A stretch of 64,000 nucleotides of DNA from Kiloniellaceae bacterium. GTDB lineage: Bacteria > Pseudomonadota > Alphaproteobacteria > Kiloniellales > J153. The stretch covers positions 1 to 64,000 of the forward strand of contig JAJFGP010000144.1 in NCBI GenBank assembly GCA_021776055.1. The letters run 5' to 3'. Made by a program: the position numbers and the translations under genes. This document shows positions 28,992-38,863 of this stretch, piece after piece; the stretch's first letter is position 1; each line of letters opens with the position of its first letter. The notes beneath the pieces are model-generated. The model did not search any database. It had not been told where the DNA came from and worked only from the letters and a program-made list of their open reading frames with translations.

Positions 28992-29805
28992 AGAGCTCCG
29001 CGATCACGTCATCGCTGAGACGCGACTTGTGGTGCCAAGCGGCGTCGCTCTCGGCGAATGAGACACCCTTGCCCTTTATCGTATGGGCGATCACAGCGGA
29101 CGGCTTCGCGCCGTCGAACGGCAGGTTCTTAAAGCAGGTTCTGAGCGCATCCACGTCATGGCCATCGACTTCGCGGACCTGGAAACCGAAGCTCGTCCAC
29201 TTGTCGGCGAGCGGCTCCAAGTCTTGAATTTCGCGGGTCGTGCCCGCCGACTGAAGCTTGTTGTAATCCACCACCACGGTGAGATTCGCAAGTTTGTGCT
29301 TGCCGGTAGCAAGCGCCGCCTCCCAGACCGAGCCTTCATTGATCTCGCCGTCGCCGGTGATCACGAACACCTTTGAGCTGCGCTTCTGCATGCGCGCCGC
29401 GAGCGCCATACCGGCGCCGATAGAAAGGCCGTGGCCGAGCGCTCCCGTGGACGCCTCGATGCCCGGAGCCTTGCCGCGCTCCGGGTGGCCTCCAAGGATA
29501 GCGTCAACGTGACAGAAGCGGTCGAGTTCGGCCGGCGGGAAGAAGCCCTTGTCGGCGAGTAACGCATAAAGGGCGATGCAGCCGTGGCCCTTGCTCAGGA
29601 TGCAGCGATCCCGCTCCGGCCAGTCCGGACGTGCCGGATCGAACCGTAGGACATCGTCGTAGAGCACACGGAGTATTTCGATCAGCGACAGCGAGGACCC
29701 GATGTGACCCCGCTTGCCGCCATCAAGGGCGCGAACCACCAGCCGTCGCAGTTCAAGTGAACGTTCGTCCAGGGGTGGTGTGCTGGATGCTACTTCAGAC
29801 ACCAC
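28963..29805 (-). CDS. Transketolase, N-terminal (ThDP-binding) subunit
   Basis: RDRCILSKGHGCIALYALLADKGFF...GHGLSIGAGMALAARMQ...VFVITGDGEINEGSVWEAALATGKHKLANLTVVVDYNKLQSAG. Confidence 0.92.
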   Translation of the reverse strand: MVSEVASSTPPLDERSLELRRLVVRALDGGKRGHIGSSLSLIEILRVLYDDVLRFDPARPDWPERDRCILSKGHGCIALYALLADKGFFPPAELDRFCHVDAILGGHPERGKAPGIEASTGALGHGLSIGAGMALAARMQKRSSKVFVITGDGEINEGSVWEAALATGKHKLANLTVVVDYNKLQSAGTTREIQDLEPLADKWTSFGFQVREVDGHDVDALRTCFKNLPFDGAKPSAVIAHTIKGKGVSFAESDAAWHHKSRLSDDVIAELYAAIGGRDA

Positions 29806-29945
29806 TGGCCTCGGTTATCGCATCCCAGGTGGCGAACGGCTCCAGGCCGTCGTGCAGGGCATGGTGATCCGGCGCCGACCCCCGAAAACGCGGTGTCATA
29901 ATCGATCAGCGTGTTGTCGAGGTCGATATCGATCCGAATAGCCAT
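29795..29945 (-). pseudogene. Remnant of a HAD-family hydrolase gene
   Basis: Reverse-strand MAIRIDIDLDNTLIDYDTAFSGVGAGSP (HAD motif I), then in another frame LHDGLEPFATWDAITEASGV*; about 150 nt only. Confidence 0.6.
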
Positions 29946-29948
29946 CAC

Positions 29949-31130
29949 CTAATCCTGATCCCGGGTGAACGACATGAAGACCGTTTCGCGGGCGAACAGC
30001 CGGCCGAAGCGAGAACAGGCGCTAACCGCAGCTCCGTCAATGGACGGGCGCGCCCAGAGATCGCCGATCTCGAGGAACGCCGCTTCGATCTCGGGATCGA
30101 GTGCCGCGAATGCCGCGCCGAAGCCGAGGGCGATACGACCGATCTCGGCGTGAACGTCGGGCTCAATGTTGCCATCATCCCGCCACGCCTTCTCGAACGC
30201 TTGCGCGTTCGAAAGTAGCGCGTTGCCGAGCGCTTTCAGAGGCTGGTTGTGGGCGGGGGTGCGGGGCGGGAAGGTGCGTCGGTGGTCGATGAAGTTGTGA
30301 ATATTCGCGTCGAACGCCTCAACGAAGCTCCGGTTGAAGCCACGGTTGCGGCCTTCCAGTTCCTTGAACCAGCGCCAATCGGTGCGGAATGCGGGCGTGG
30401 AGGCCATGAACTCCATGGTTTCGCCCACATCCTCAATAACGCTCTCGGGCGTCATGGTGATATTCAGGAAATGGGGGTTGAGCATGTTGTCCTGAACCCA
30501 GTCACCGTGGCTGCGGTTCATGCCGGCGATCGTCGCGAGCTGCGGGCCGAAGACCTCGACAAGCTGCTCAGTCTGGCTCTCGAAATCCGCATCGCGATCA
30601 AGTATGCGAAGCGAAAGCAACTTGCGGAAGATGGTGGGCGCGAGGGCGACCGGAGGCACCATGGTGAGCACAAGAACACCACCCGGCGCGACAAGGCCTG
30701 CAAGCTTGGCGATCAGCGCGCGTTCGTGGGCAAGCCCACCCAGCCAGTTCTCGCAGATTACGATGTCGTAACCCTGGATTGCCGCGAAGTCCTGAAAGCG
30801 CATCTCGTGAAGAGTCGGGGCCGTGTGCGGCAGATCGAGCGCCCCATAGAGCGCGCGGATATCGGCAATACCAACCGGGTTGGGCTCCACCAGATCGTAA
30901 GTTGCCGGCATGGAGGTCGCGATGTAGAGACTGTTGCGGCCTGAGCCAGGCGCAATTTCAAGCACACGACTGCTCTTGAACGCCACGGCGGGCAGGCCGA
31001 GCGCGCGATAGAGCGAATCCCGGATGCGCAGGTGCGCGCCTAACTCGCTGCTGTTGTAGCGCACGGGCGAGATGCCCTTGTCCAGATAGTAGGCCAGATG
31101 GCCGTCCATACCTGCACTCGCACGGGTCAT
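29949..31130 (-). CDS. SAM-dependent methyltransferase
   Basis: SSRVLEIAPGSGRNSLYIATSMPATYDLVEPNPVGIADIRALY...DIVICENWLGGL. Confidence 0.75.
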   Translation of the reverse strand: MTRASAGMDGHLAYYLDKGISPVRYNSSELGAHLRIRDSLYRALGLPAVAFKSSRVLEIAPGSGRNSLYIATSMPATYDLVEPNPVGIADIRALYGALDLPHTAPTLHEMRFQDFAAIQGYDIVICENWLGGLAHERALIAKLAGLVAPGGVLVLTMVPPVALAPTIFRKLLSLRILDRDADFESQTEQLVEVFGPQLATIAGMNRSHGDWVQDNMLNPHFLNITMTPESVIEDVGETMEFMASTPAFRTDWRWFKELEGRNRGFNRSFVEAFDANIHNFIDHRRTFPPRTPAHNQPLKALGNALLSNAQAFEKAWRDDGNIEPDVHAEIGRIALGFGAAFAALDPEIEAAFLEIGDLWARPSIDGAAVSACSRFGRLFARETVFMSFTRDQD

Positions 31131-31897
31131 CGCGCCCCCCCGTCCAGCGGCAGGATTGCCCCGGCCCCGAATGTATTATACTCGGAAGCGAGGAACCGGA
31201 TGAATGGCACCACATCGTCGGGCGACCCTAAGCGTCCCAGCGACATGGAATTCTCCAGATACGCGCTTACGTTCTCGGGGTTATCCGTCTGGGCGCGGTG
31301 CCAGGCGTTGCCGTCGGCGGCGACGGCACCCAGCATCACAGCGCAGACGACGATGCCATCGGCGGCGAGTTCGCGGCCAAGCGTCGTGACATAGGCGTTG
31401 AGCGCCGCCTTGGCCGCATTGTAGGCAGGCGCGCCCTCGCAGGTTACGGCGACACGCGACGACAGCATGATGATGCGTCCCCAGCCGCTTGCCTTCATGG
31501 CCGGTACGGCGGCGTTGTTCACGGCGATTGTGCTTCCCACGTTCAAACGCCAGACCCGCTCCCAATCGTTGGGTGGCGCCATGGCGTCGCGCAACCCCAG
31601 ACTGCCGCCGGCACAGTGAACCATCACATCGAAAGCGCCACCCTCGGCGAGCAACCCATCGACCGTAGCCGTGGCATGCACCGTATCCGTAAGATCGGCA
31701 GTGCCCCACGCGTGACCCGCGTCCACCCCACCCATCTCATCGACCAGTGATTTAAGGCGGTCTTCGCGACGCGCAACGACAGCGACCCGCGCACCGCCTT
31801 GGGCGAAGGCGATTGCCGCTGCTCGTCCAATGCCTTGGCTTGCGCCGGTAACCAGCACGCGCCGGCCTGTGTGATCGATGGTTAATGGCAAGCTCAT
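31127..31897 (-). CDS. Short-chain dehydrogenase/reductase
   Basis: RRVLVTGASQGIGRAAAIAFAQGGARVAVVARR...SSRVAVTCEGAPAYNAAKAALNAYVTTLGREL. Confidence 0.9.
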   Translation of the reverse strand: MSLPLTIDHTGRRVLVTGASQGIGRAAAIAFAQGGARVAVVARREDRLKSLVDEMGGVDAGHAWGTADLTDTVHATATVDGLLAEGGAFDVMVHCAGGSLGLRDAMAPPNDWERVWRLNVGSTIAVNNAAVPAMKASGWGRIIMLSSRVAVTCEGAPAYNAAKAALNAYVTTLGRELAADGIVVCAVMLGAVAADGNAWHRAQTDNPENVSAYLENSMSLGRLGSPDDVVPFIRFLASEYNTFGAGAILPLDGGAR

Positions 31898-32319
31898 GCG
31901 TCAGCCGTCATATATTGTCGGTAGAGAGGATTTTCATCTGTATTGCCCTCATGTATCTGAAATGCGTAGAGGGTCGGGAAGCAATCTTCCAATTCGACAC
32001 GGGAACCGATCGACAGGTTCTCGCAGGCAAAGTGGATCTCGTACCCCATGTCGAGAATTTCACCCATGAAGGCAACATCGATCTTGTCGCCGTAGGCGAA
32101 CTGTTGCAAGCGAAGGAAGATTAGGCCGTCCATGGCCGGACTCAAAGCGAGCCGGGCGCGGAGCGTATACTGCTCGTACATGAAGGCCGGATCCTCGGCG
32201 ACGTAGAACGACACCGTGCCGCCGAGCCTCGCCGCCATCTCACCGATCACCACATGCTGCAGGCGGCTCGGCATGGTTGCCGCGGACATCATGTCGAGGC
32301 TGGAGTAAAAAATTTTCAT
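31894..32319 (-). CDS. LIC12192-like small protein (divergent copy B)
   Basis: MPSRLQHVVIGEMAARLGGTVSFYVAEDPAFMYEQYTLRARLALSPAMDGLIFLRLQQFAYGDK...MGEILDMGYEIHFACENLSIGSRVEL aligns colinearly with copy A. Confidence 0.6.
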   Translation of the reverse strand: MKIFYSSLDMMSAATMPSRLQHVVIGEMAARLGGTVSFYVAEDPAFMYEQYTLRARLALSPAMDGLIFLRLQQFAYGDKIDVAFMGEILDMGYEIHFACENLSIGSRVELEDCFPTLYAFQIHEGNTDENPLYRQYMTADA

Positions 32320-32326
32320 GGTCGCG

Positions 32327-33115
32327 TTACCGATCATCCATTGCCGTTTCGCGCTCGCTCTTGATGGCGAGATCGGCGAGCGGCGAAAGACGCAGGATGC
32401 GGAAGAAGTCCGGCAATCGCTTCGCTCCTTGGGGAGAGAACAGGTTCTTATAGCGGATATTAAGCGACCAGCGCGTCTCCACCTCTTCGTTCACCGGGAT
32501 TACGTGCATCAATCCAGTCCAGAAGAAGCAGGCTGTGCCGAAGGAAGCCTCGATGCGATGGCCGACTCGCTTCGCCTTCTCGTAGACCTTGTCGGCGCCG
32601 TCCTTGCCAGCGACGCGAAGGTCGGCGATCACCTCATTCGTACCCTTGCGATCGAGAAGAGATATCCCCTTGGTGCCGTAGCAATCCACCAGCGGAATCC
32701 ACAGCACCACCTCGAAGGGCGAGTTCGGTGGCGCGTCCCGGTGGATCGGCGAGACGTCGATATCGCCCGGCTGCTGAATGACGATGTTGCACGACTTCTG
32801 CACGGCAACGTCCGGCCCGACGAGTCGCAGCAGGCTGTCCTGAAACGCATCAAAGATGACCTCGCCGGCATCAAGGCGTTCGTTAAAACCTCGGATCATC
32901 GCCATGCGAAAGTCGTTTAGTTCGGCGCCCGACATTTCACGCTTGTGGAATTCGTTCATGAAGGCGGCCGCATCATCGCCGGCGTCGCACAGATTGCCCG
33001 CCTCCTCGAACAATGTTCGGCGGATCAGCTCGAGCTTGTCGAGCGCGTCGGCATGGGCGATGGCGAAGCCCGTTTCCCTGAATTCGTTTAGGAATGTGTT
33101 TTTCAACTCATGCAC
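32327..33115 (-). CDS. 2OG-Fe(II) oxygenase-like protein (copy B)
   Basis: HxD in DVSPIHRDAPPNSPFEVVLWIPLVD; FFWTGLMHVIPVNEEVETRWSLNIRYKNLFSP; paralogous to 27214..28041. Confidence 0.75.
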   Translation of the reverse strand: MHELKNTFLNEFRETGFAIAHADALDKLELIRRTLFEEAGNLCDAGDDAAAFMNEFHKREMSGAELNDFRMAMIRGFNERLDAGEVIFDAFQDSLLRLVGPDVAVQKSCNIVIQQPGDIDVSPIHRDAPPNSPFEVVLWIPLVDCYGTKGISLLDRKGTNEVIADLRVAGKDGADKVYEKAKRVGHRIEASFGTACFFWTGLMHVIPVNEEVETRWSLNIRYKNLFSPQGAKRLPDFFRILRLSPLADLAIKSERETAMDDR

Positions 33116-34367
33116 TCAACTCAGCAAGGGTCGGAAGCGGCACGACGATTCGCCCGCCCGCCCGCAGGTAAGCCTGTTGTCTTGCAACGATGGGCTCGGC
33201 GTAGCGCCAGGCGAGCAGGATCACCAGGCCCGGGTTTGCCGCCCCAAGATCGTCGCCGTGGCGCACCGGCAACGTATAGCCCGGCCCCTCGAACCTGTCC
33301 TTGAACGGGTTGTCGTCGAACAGCGCGTCGAGCTTGTCCTGGAGTTCGAGTTGATGGATCAACGCGATGCAGCCGACAGAGGTTCCGTAAGCTGCCACCG
33401 TTCCGCCGCTGGCACGAGTCTCGGCGATCAGCTTGTGCAATTCGGCCCGCGTCTCGGCGGCACGTGCCGCGAAGGCTCCGTGGCGGTCCGGGTCGTAGAG
33501 GCGTGATTGTTCTTCGAGATCGATCAACACAGCCACCTCGGGAGCCTCCGGCCGCGCGCTGTCGTCGCGTTGCATCCAGAAGCGGATGGAGCCCCCCTTC
33601 ATGGGGATGCGCTCAGCGTCGAAGACGGCGAGGCCGTGACGGCGAAAGGCAGTGGCCACCGGCTTCACCGAGAAACAAGTAATGTGTTCGTGATAGAGGA
33701 CATCGAGCAGGAACTTATCGAGCACGTCGAGCGCATACTGGGTCTCGAACACAAAGGCGCCATCGTCCGCGAGCAAAACCCGCACACCTCGCAGTACGTC
33801 GCCGAGATCGTCGATATTGGCCATGGCGTTGTTGGCGAGCACGACGCGCGCCGGGCCGTGCTCCGCTTTGATCTCGTGGGCGATGGCCTCGGTGAAGAAG
33901 TCGCTTCGTGTCGGAATACCCCGCGCCGTCGCCTCAGCCGCAATGGCGTTCGCCGGATCTATCCCCTGGACGCGCATGCCGGCCTTACGAAAAAAGCCGA
34001 GCAGCGTGCCGTCGTTGCTGCCAAACTCGACCACAAGGTCATTGGACTTCAACCCAAGACGCGCGATCACAGATTCGTTCAAGCTCTTGAAGTGTTCGGC
34101 AAGGCCGAGTGAGCCTGCGGTTCGATAAAGATAATTGCCATAGACCAGCGCCGGATCCACAACGTTCAGCATCTGGATCAACCCGCAGGCCCGACAAAGG
34201 TAATTATCGAGCGGTGCGGTGATGCAGGTCAGCGGTTCGCTGTCACGGCCTTTCACAGTGCCGACGTTGGGCGAGACGATGGGGACCTGAGGCATGGGCA
34301 TGCTACACACCAGGTCGGTCGAGGTGCAGGCGCGGCAGGTCTTGCGGTTATGCACGAGCGCACCCAT
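33108..34367 (-). CDS. Sugar C-methyltransferase-like, with Zn-binding N-terminal region
   Basis: Start MGALVHNRKTCRACTSTDL; CRACGLIQMLNVV; DLVVEFGSNDGTLLGFFRKAGMRVQGIDPA; LLDVLYHEHITCFSVKPV. Confidence 0.88.
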   Translation of the reverse strand: MGALVHNRKTCRACTSTDLVCSMPMPQVPIVSPNVGTVKGRDSEPLTCITAPLDNYLCRACGLIQMLNVVDPALVYGNYLYRTAGSLGLAEHFKSLNESVIARLGLKSNDLVVEFGSNDGTLLGFFRKAGMRVQGIDPANAIAAEATARGIPTRSDFFTEAIAHEIKAEHGPARVVLANNAMANIDDLGDVLRGVRVLLADDGAFVFETQYALDVLDKFLLDVLYHEHITCFSVKPVATAFRRHGLAVFDAERIPMKGGSIRFWMQRDDSARPEAPEVAVLIDLEEQSRLYDPDRHGAFAARAAETRAELHKLIAETRASGGTVAAYGTSVGCIALIHQLELQDKLDALFDDNPFKDRFEGPGYTLPVRHGDDLGAANPGLVILLAWRYAEPIVARQQAYLRAGGRIVVPLPTLAELSA

Positions 34368-34368
34368 C

Positions 34369-35421
34369 TCAGGCCGCCACCCGCTGCCAGATGGCTTCGC
34401 ATAGCGCGAGGTCACGGCGCCCGGTCTCGCCGTCGGTGGCGGGGGTTGCCTCGCCGAGCAGGCAGTCGACGAAGCCTTTGGCCTGGCGGGCGAACGACCA
34501 ACCCTGACCGACTTCAATATGCTGTGCCGGGTGGCCGTCGGTCTCGGTTTCGATGACCATGCGCGTGACAGCTTCCCTGTCCATGGGTGACGGCACGGCG
34601 ATAGCGAGGCGGCCGTTCTCGAACAGGAACTCGGCGCCCTCGATCCAACGCCCGGTGTCGGCCTTCGCAACGATGAGTGAAACCGGGATGTCGCCTGAGC
34701 GGAGCGACACGCGCAGGCCCCCTTGGTGAGGCAACAGCCCGGCGTCGGCGACTGTGAGATCGTGACCGAGGAAATAACTCATCAAGTTCACGTCGTGGGA
34801 GCCGTGGTTCATGAACCAGGCGTAGGCGTCTCGGTGCGGTTCCGCGATCCATTCAGGCCAAAGCGGCCAAGTCTCGAAGCGGACTTCGCGGCTCTCAGCC
34901 GGGCGCACATGGCGGGGCGGCGGGTGAGCGTAGTTGCGAGAATAGTCATAGAAATTGGCGAACAACAGCGGGCCGAGAGCTTGCGTCTCCAGTAGCGATC
35001 CGAATGCTTGTCGTGCAGCCTCGATACCCGGATCGTAGCGTTTCATATAGCCAACCGCGTAGATTAGGTCGCGCGCCCGCCCCGCGCCGACAAGGCGTTC
35101 GGCTTGTTCGACGGTGTGCGCCATGGGTTTTTCCGTCATTACATGCTTGCCGGCTTCAAGCGCGGCGAGAGTGATGGGCCCGGTCGCCGAGCGGGGCATG
35201 CTGATAACCACCGCGTCGATCGCGGAGTCCTTGAGCAGCGCGTCATGGTCGGCGACGATTGCCGCATTGCCCACGGCGCCGGTGAGCGCTGCGACGAGCG
35301 ACGGTCGGAATTCAGCAACGGCGGCGACGCGACAACGGGAATCGGACAAGTAGAACGGCAGATGCGCGATCTGCGCGATCATGCCGCCGCCGATTATGCC
35401 GATTACGGGGATTTCATTCAT
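34369..35421 (-). CDS. Gfo/Idh/MocA-family oxidoreductase
   Basis: VIGIIGGGMIAQIAHLPFYLSDSRCRVAAVAEFRP...MTEKPMAHTVEQAERL. Confidence 0.9.
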   Translation of the reverse strand: MNEIPVIGIIGGGMIAQIAHLPFYLSDSRCRVAAVAEFRPSLVAALTGAVGNAAIVADHDALLKDSAIDAVVISMPRSATGPITLAALEAGKHVMTEKPMAHTVEQAERLVGAGRARDLIYAVGYMKRYDPGIEAARQAFGSLLETQALGPLLFANFYDYSRNYAHPPPRHVRPAESREVRFETWPLWPEWIAEPHRDAYAWFMNHGSHDVNLMSYFLGHDLTVADAGLLPHQGGLRVSLRSGDIPVSLIVAKADTGRWIEGAEFLFENGRLAIAVPSPMDREAVTRMVIETETDGHPAQHIEVGQGWSFARQAKGFVDCLLGEATPATDGETGRRDLALCEAIWQRVAA

Positions 35422-35457
35422 GAGTAATTGACAGGGAAGAGGCCCGTCCAGTTGCGG

Positions 35458-36492
35458 TCAACCGAGGCCACGCTCCTGCATAGTGCGGATGTTGAAGTAG
35501 CTGGGGTCGTCCATGGTGTTTTTAAGGCGTCCGTCCTTGAAGGCGGCAAGCAAATCCCTAACCGCATCCTCGATGGTCCCTTCCGCCTCGAAGCCGAGTC
35601 GCGCATGGAGCTTTTCGGACGAGACCTTGTAGGACCGCTCATCATCGGTGGGCACGACCTCGAATTCGATGTCGCCGCCATAAACGTTGTCGCGCTCGAC
35701 CACCCGCTTCACGGTCTCGGCGATCTCCATCACCGACGCGTTGTGGTAGCCGGCATTGAATACCTCGCCGTCGATCATCTCTTCGGGCAGGGCGAGTACG
35801 GTCTCGTAAAGCCGCGCCATGTCGTCTATGTGAATGTTGGGACGCAGTTGGTTGCCACCGAACACTTTAATTTTTTTGTTGATGATCGCGTGGTTGGTGA
35901 GGATGTTCACAATCACGTCGAGGCGCTGGCGCGAGCTGTAACCGCATACTGTCGCCGGGCGTATGGTCAGTGTCACGAAGCCGGGCTCGCGCTCCTCATC
36001 GAGGATAACCTCGCACATCGCCTTGAAGCGCGAATAGTCGGTGAGCGGTTCAAGGGGCAGGTCCTCGGTGACCTCAAGATCGTCCTTGATGCCGTAAACG
36101 CTCGACGACGAGGCATAGACGAATCTCTTGACGCCGGCCCGCTTGGCGGCTTGTACCAGGGGGCGGAAGGCGTCGTAATTGATGGACTTGCCGAGGGCCG
36201 GGTCGAGCTCGAACGACGGATCGTTGGACATGCAGGCGAGATGAACGACCGAATCGCATCCCGCAAGCGCCTTCTCCACCGCCGCCGGGTGGCGCAAGTC
36301 GCCTCGGACCTGGATAAGGCGCGGATGATCAGCGACAGCATCGAGCACGTCATGGCCGAACAGATAGAGGTCGAGCACAGTCACGGTGTAACCGCCATCA
36401 AGCAGACGCGGAACCAGAGCACAGCCCACGTAACCCGCGCCGCCGGTAATCAGGACATGGCCGGGTGCGCCTTGGGCTTCAATCGTTGTCAT
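35458..36492 (-). CDS. NAD-dependent epimerase/dehydratase (SDR)
   Basis: HVLITGGAGYVGCALVPRLLDGGYTVTVLDLYLFG...FVYASSSSVYGIKDD. Confidence 0.9.
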   Translation of the reverse strand: MTTIEAQGAPGHVLITGGAGYVGCALVPRLLDGGYTVTVLDLYLFGHDVLDAVADHPRLIQVRGDLRHPAAVEKALAGCDSVVHLACMSNDPSFELDPALGKSINYDAFRPLVQAAKRAGVKRFVYASSSSVYGIKDDLEVTEDLPLEPLTDYSRFKAMCEVILDEEREPGFVTLTIRPATVCGYSSRQRLDVIVNILTNHAIINKKIKVFGGNQLRPNIHIDDMARLYETVLALPEEMIDGEVFNAGYHNASVMEIAETVKRVVERDNVYGGDIEFEVVPTDDERSYKVSSEKLHARLGFEAEGTIEDAVRDLLAAFKDGRLKNTMDDPSYFNIRTMQERGLG

Positions 36493-36758
36493 TGTTCGGC
36501 TGTCCATCCAATATACATATCGAGGGCACCATGCAGAATGGCGAGGTGGCCGACCTCGACGAAACCGCACTCGTGACTTGAAATTTGTACATTCAGATCA
36601 CCGGGGACACAGAGCGGATTGCTGTCTTCGAGGTCCAAAAGCTTGTAGATCGTGCTGTCGTTGGCGTTGGCCGCTCGCGCGGTCGCCGTCAGGCCGTTGA
36701 GGGTTTGCATGTAGGCGGAGAATTTATCAAAAACGCTCAATGCGTTTCGGGAATTCAC
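36489..36758 (-). CDS. Small protein of unknown function (89 aa)
   Basis: Overlaps both neighbours in operon style; MNSRNALSVFDKFSAYMQTLNGLTATARAANANDSTIYKLLDLEDS; no family recognised. Confidence 0.5.
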   Translation of the reverse strand: MNSRNALSVFDKFSAYMQTLNGLTATARAANANDSTIYKLLDLEDSNPLCVPGDLNVQISSHECGFVEVGHLAILHGALDMYIGWTAEQ

Positions 36759-38827
36759 GTTACTTTTTCCACGTGGCGGAAAAAGAGCTTCAGGTTGCTG
36801 CGTTGGATCAATCGCCCAACGCCGCCCGGATGGTGGCGGTAGACATTGATCGAATTACGGATGTGCTTACGCTGTTCGCTGGTGTGGAAGAACCTGAGCC
36901 GAGTGTCTTCGGCAATATTGGCTCCTGTCTCGATGGCATCGACGCCGTCACCGATGCCCTTGGAGAAGTCGTAGCGGAATTCCGCCTCACGGGTGTCGAC
37001 GTGCTCGTGTACGTCCGCCTTAAGAAAGGTCACGTAACGAGCAAGTTCGCCAAGGTAGTCGGAAACTGAGCCGCTATGCTTGCCGCGCTCGGCGAGTACG
37101 GCGAAAGCCCCTGTCATAAGCGCCCTGGTCAAATCCTCAAACTCCAGATACATGAGCGCGCGGTGGCCGAGCAACTCGTTATTTGCGACCTTACCGTCTA
37201 AAATACCTTGAAAATGAGCCGTATCAGAAACGGCGGCCTGGGCCTCCTCGTGGGAATCAAACAGGTCTTCCTCGGTCTCGCGCTTGAAGCTTGCAATGAT
37301 CTCCGTAAGACGCGGAGTGAACACCTCGGGGTGGGCGTGGATGTATTCAAGGATATCGAACGCGGGAACGCCGAGGTGACGGAGCGCGGTGAACACTTCC
37401 TCATAAAGGCCGTTGTTGATAAATGCCTCGACCAACAGGTTCATGATGCGGCACGAGACGTAATCTTCGAATGGCATATCCTTACTGCCGACGATGATCT
37501 CTTCGATCTCGCCTGCGCGGATCACATCATTGCTGAACCGGTACTCGCCGACACACCCCGGAATGATCCGGTAGCGGGTGAGGAGGCCGAAACGTTCGCG
37601 CGTCTCCTGCGAGGCCATGTCGGTGCCGAGCAGCAGCATGGCTTGAAACATGCGTATCGTACTGACGCCGTTCTCGATGCACGAGCGAAGCGAGTTGAAA
37701 TGTTTTTCGCGAGTGTCGCCCGGCAGGCAGAGTATGATCTCGGAAGCCGACATCCCGTACTCTTGGCTGTTCACGAATCCAACGAATTGCCGGTAGGCCT
37801 CCGTCGAAATATTCGAGCGTTTGATGTTCGCGAGGACCTCCGCGTCGGTGGATTGCACTGACGAGCCGAGAATCCATGAGCCGCCGAGGATTTTTGCCGT
37901 GTTGATAATCCGATCAGGCTTGTTTTTGCCCGCAGACGCCTTGACGACGAGCGGCCAGCGACGTTCCGCCTGGAGCTTGGCGATATACTCCGCCGTCTGC
38001 GTATCCTGCTTGTACATGCCGAAGTTGAGGTCGGTGATGATCAGCTCGTCCACGTCTTTTACCATATCGGCGATGTAGGTTAACTCGGCGTCGGTTCGAT
38101 CCGTCTTGAAGCGAACCACGCGGTTTTTCGACGCCAACCCGTCGGCGCAGAAGGCACAGCTGAAGGGACAGCCGCGCGTTGTCTCTATCATCGGGATCAG
38201 TGGCGTCTCGAAGAATTCATCGAGCATGCCGCTGAGATAAGGTGAAGGAATCTCGTTCACGTCGAGGATGCGCGCAACCTTGCCGATGATCATTTTTTCG
38301 CCCAGCAGATAGCAACCGTTTGGGATTATGTGACGTGCTTCCTTAAGTGCGTTGACGTCGAAATTACATTCCTCGAGGCGGCTGAGAATGTCCACGAAGC
38401 CGATCTCGCCCTCGTTCTGGATATAGAAGTCGATGGCCGGGCGCTTCTCAAGGAATGCCTGCTGCTCATCCGCCAGCACCGGGAAATTGGGGCCACCAAA
38501 CACAATAGCGATCCCAGGAAACCGTTCCTTGACCCAGCAGGCGACGCTGTAGCTCAGCTCGAAGTTCCAGGAATATCCGGAAAAGCCGATTACCCGTGGC
38601 TGCTCGATCTCAATCGCGGCCGATAGCTTGTCCGGAAACTTGAACAGATCAACGTCGAAGCGGTCACCAAGTTTTGCCTGGGCGTAACTCGCAACGAACG
38701 ACCCGCCGAGCGGAAACGTCAGCGCAGAAATGCCCAACGCCGTATGGGTCAGGTCGCAGACGAAGATCTTATGCACAGCCGGATACCTCGTATTGGCGGA
38801 TTCGGCGATCCATAGAAATTGTACCAT
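36755..38827 (-). CDS. Cobalamin-binding-domain radical SAM protein
   Basis: PRVIGFSGYSWNFELSYSVACWVKERFPGIAIVFGGPNFP; TTRGCPFSCAFCADG (CxxxCxxC). Start may be the GTG at 38776. Confidence 0.88.
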   Translation of the reverse strand: MVQFLWIAESANTRYPAVHKIFVCDLTHTALGISALTFPLGGSFVASYAQAKLGDRFDVDLFKFPDKLSAAIEIEQPRVIGFSGYSWNFELSYSVACWVKERFPGIAIVFGGPNFPVLADEQQAFLEKRPAIDFYIQNEGEIGFVDILSRLEECNFDVNALKEARHIIPNGCYLLGEKMIIGKVARILDVNEIPSPYLSGMLDEFFETPLIPMIETTRGCPFSCAFCADGLASKNRVVRFKTDRTDAELTYIADMVKDVDELIITDLNFGMYKQDTQTAEYIAKLQAERRWPLVVKASAGKNKPDRIINTAKILGGSWILGSSVQSTDAEVLANIKRSNISTEAYRQFVGFVNSQEYGMSASEIILCLPGDTREKHFNSLRSCIENGVSTIRMFQAMLLLGTDMASQETRERFGLLTRYRIIPGCVGEYRFSNDVIRAGEIEEIIVGSKDMPFEDYVSCRIMNLLVEAFINNGLYEEVFTALRHLGVPAFDILEYIHAHPEVFTPRLTEIIASFKRETEEDLFDSHEEAQAAVSDTAHFQGILDGKVANNELLGHRALMYLEFEDLTRALMTGAFAVLAERGKHSGSVSDYLGELARYVTFLKADVHEHVDTREAEFRYDFSKGIGDGVDAIETGANIAEDTRLRFFHTSEQRKHIRNSINVYRHHPGGVGRLIQRSNLKLFFRHVEKVT

Positions 38828-38863
38828 GCAAATGCCACCGGATCGCCTTTTGTGTAGAGTTCA

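Noticed and set aside
35428-36576. 382-aa plus-strand ORF
   Set aside because: Antisense to a clear SDR epimerase.
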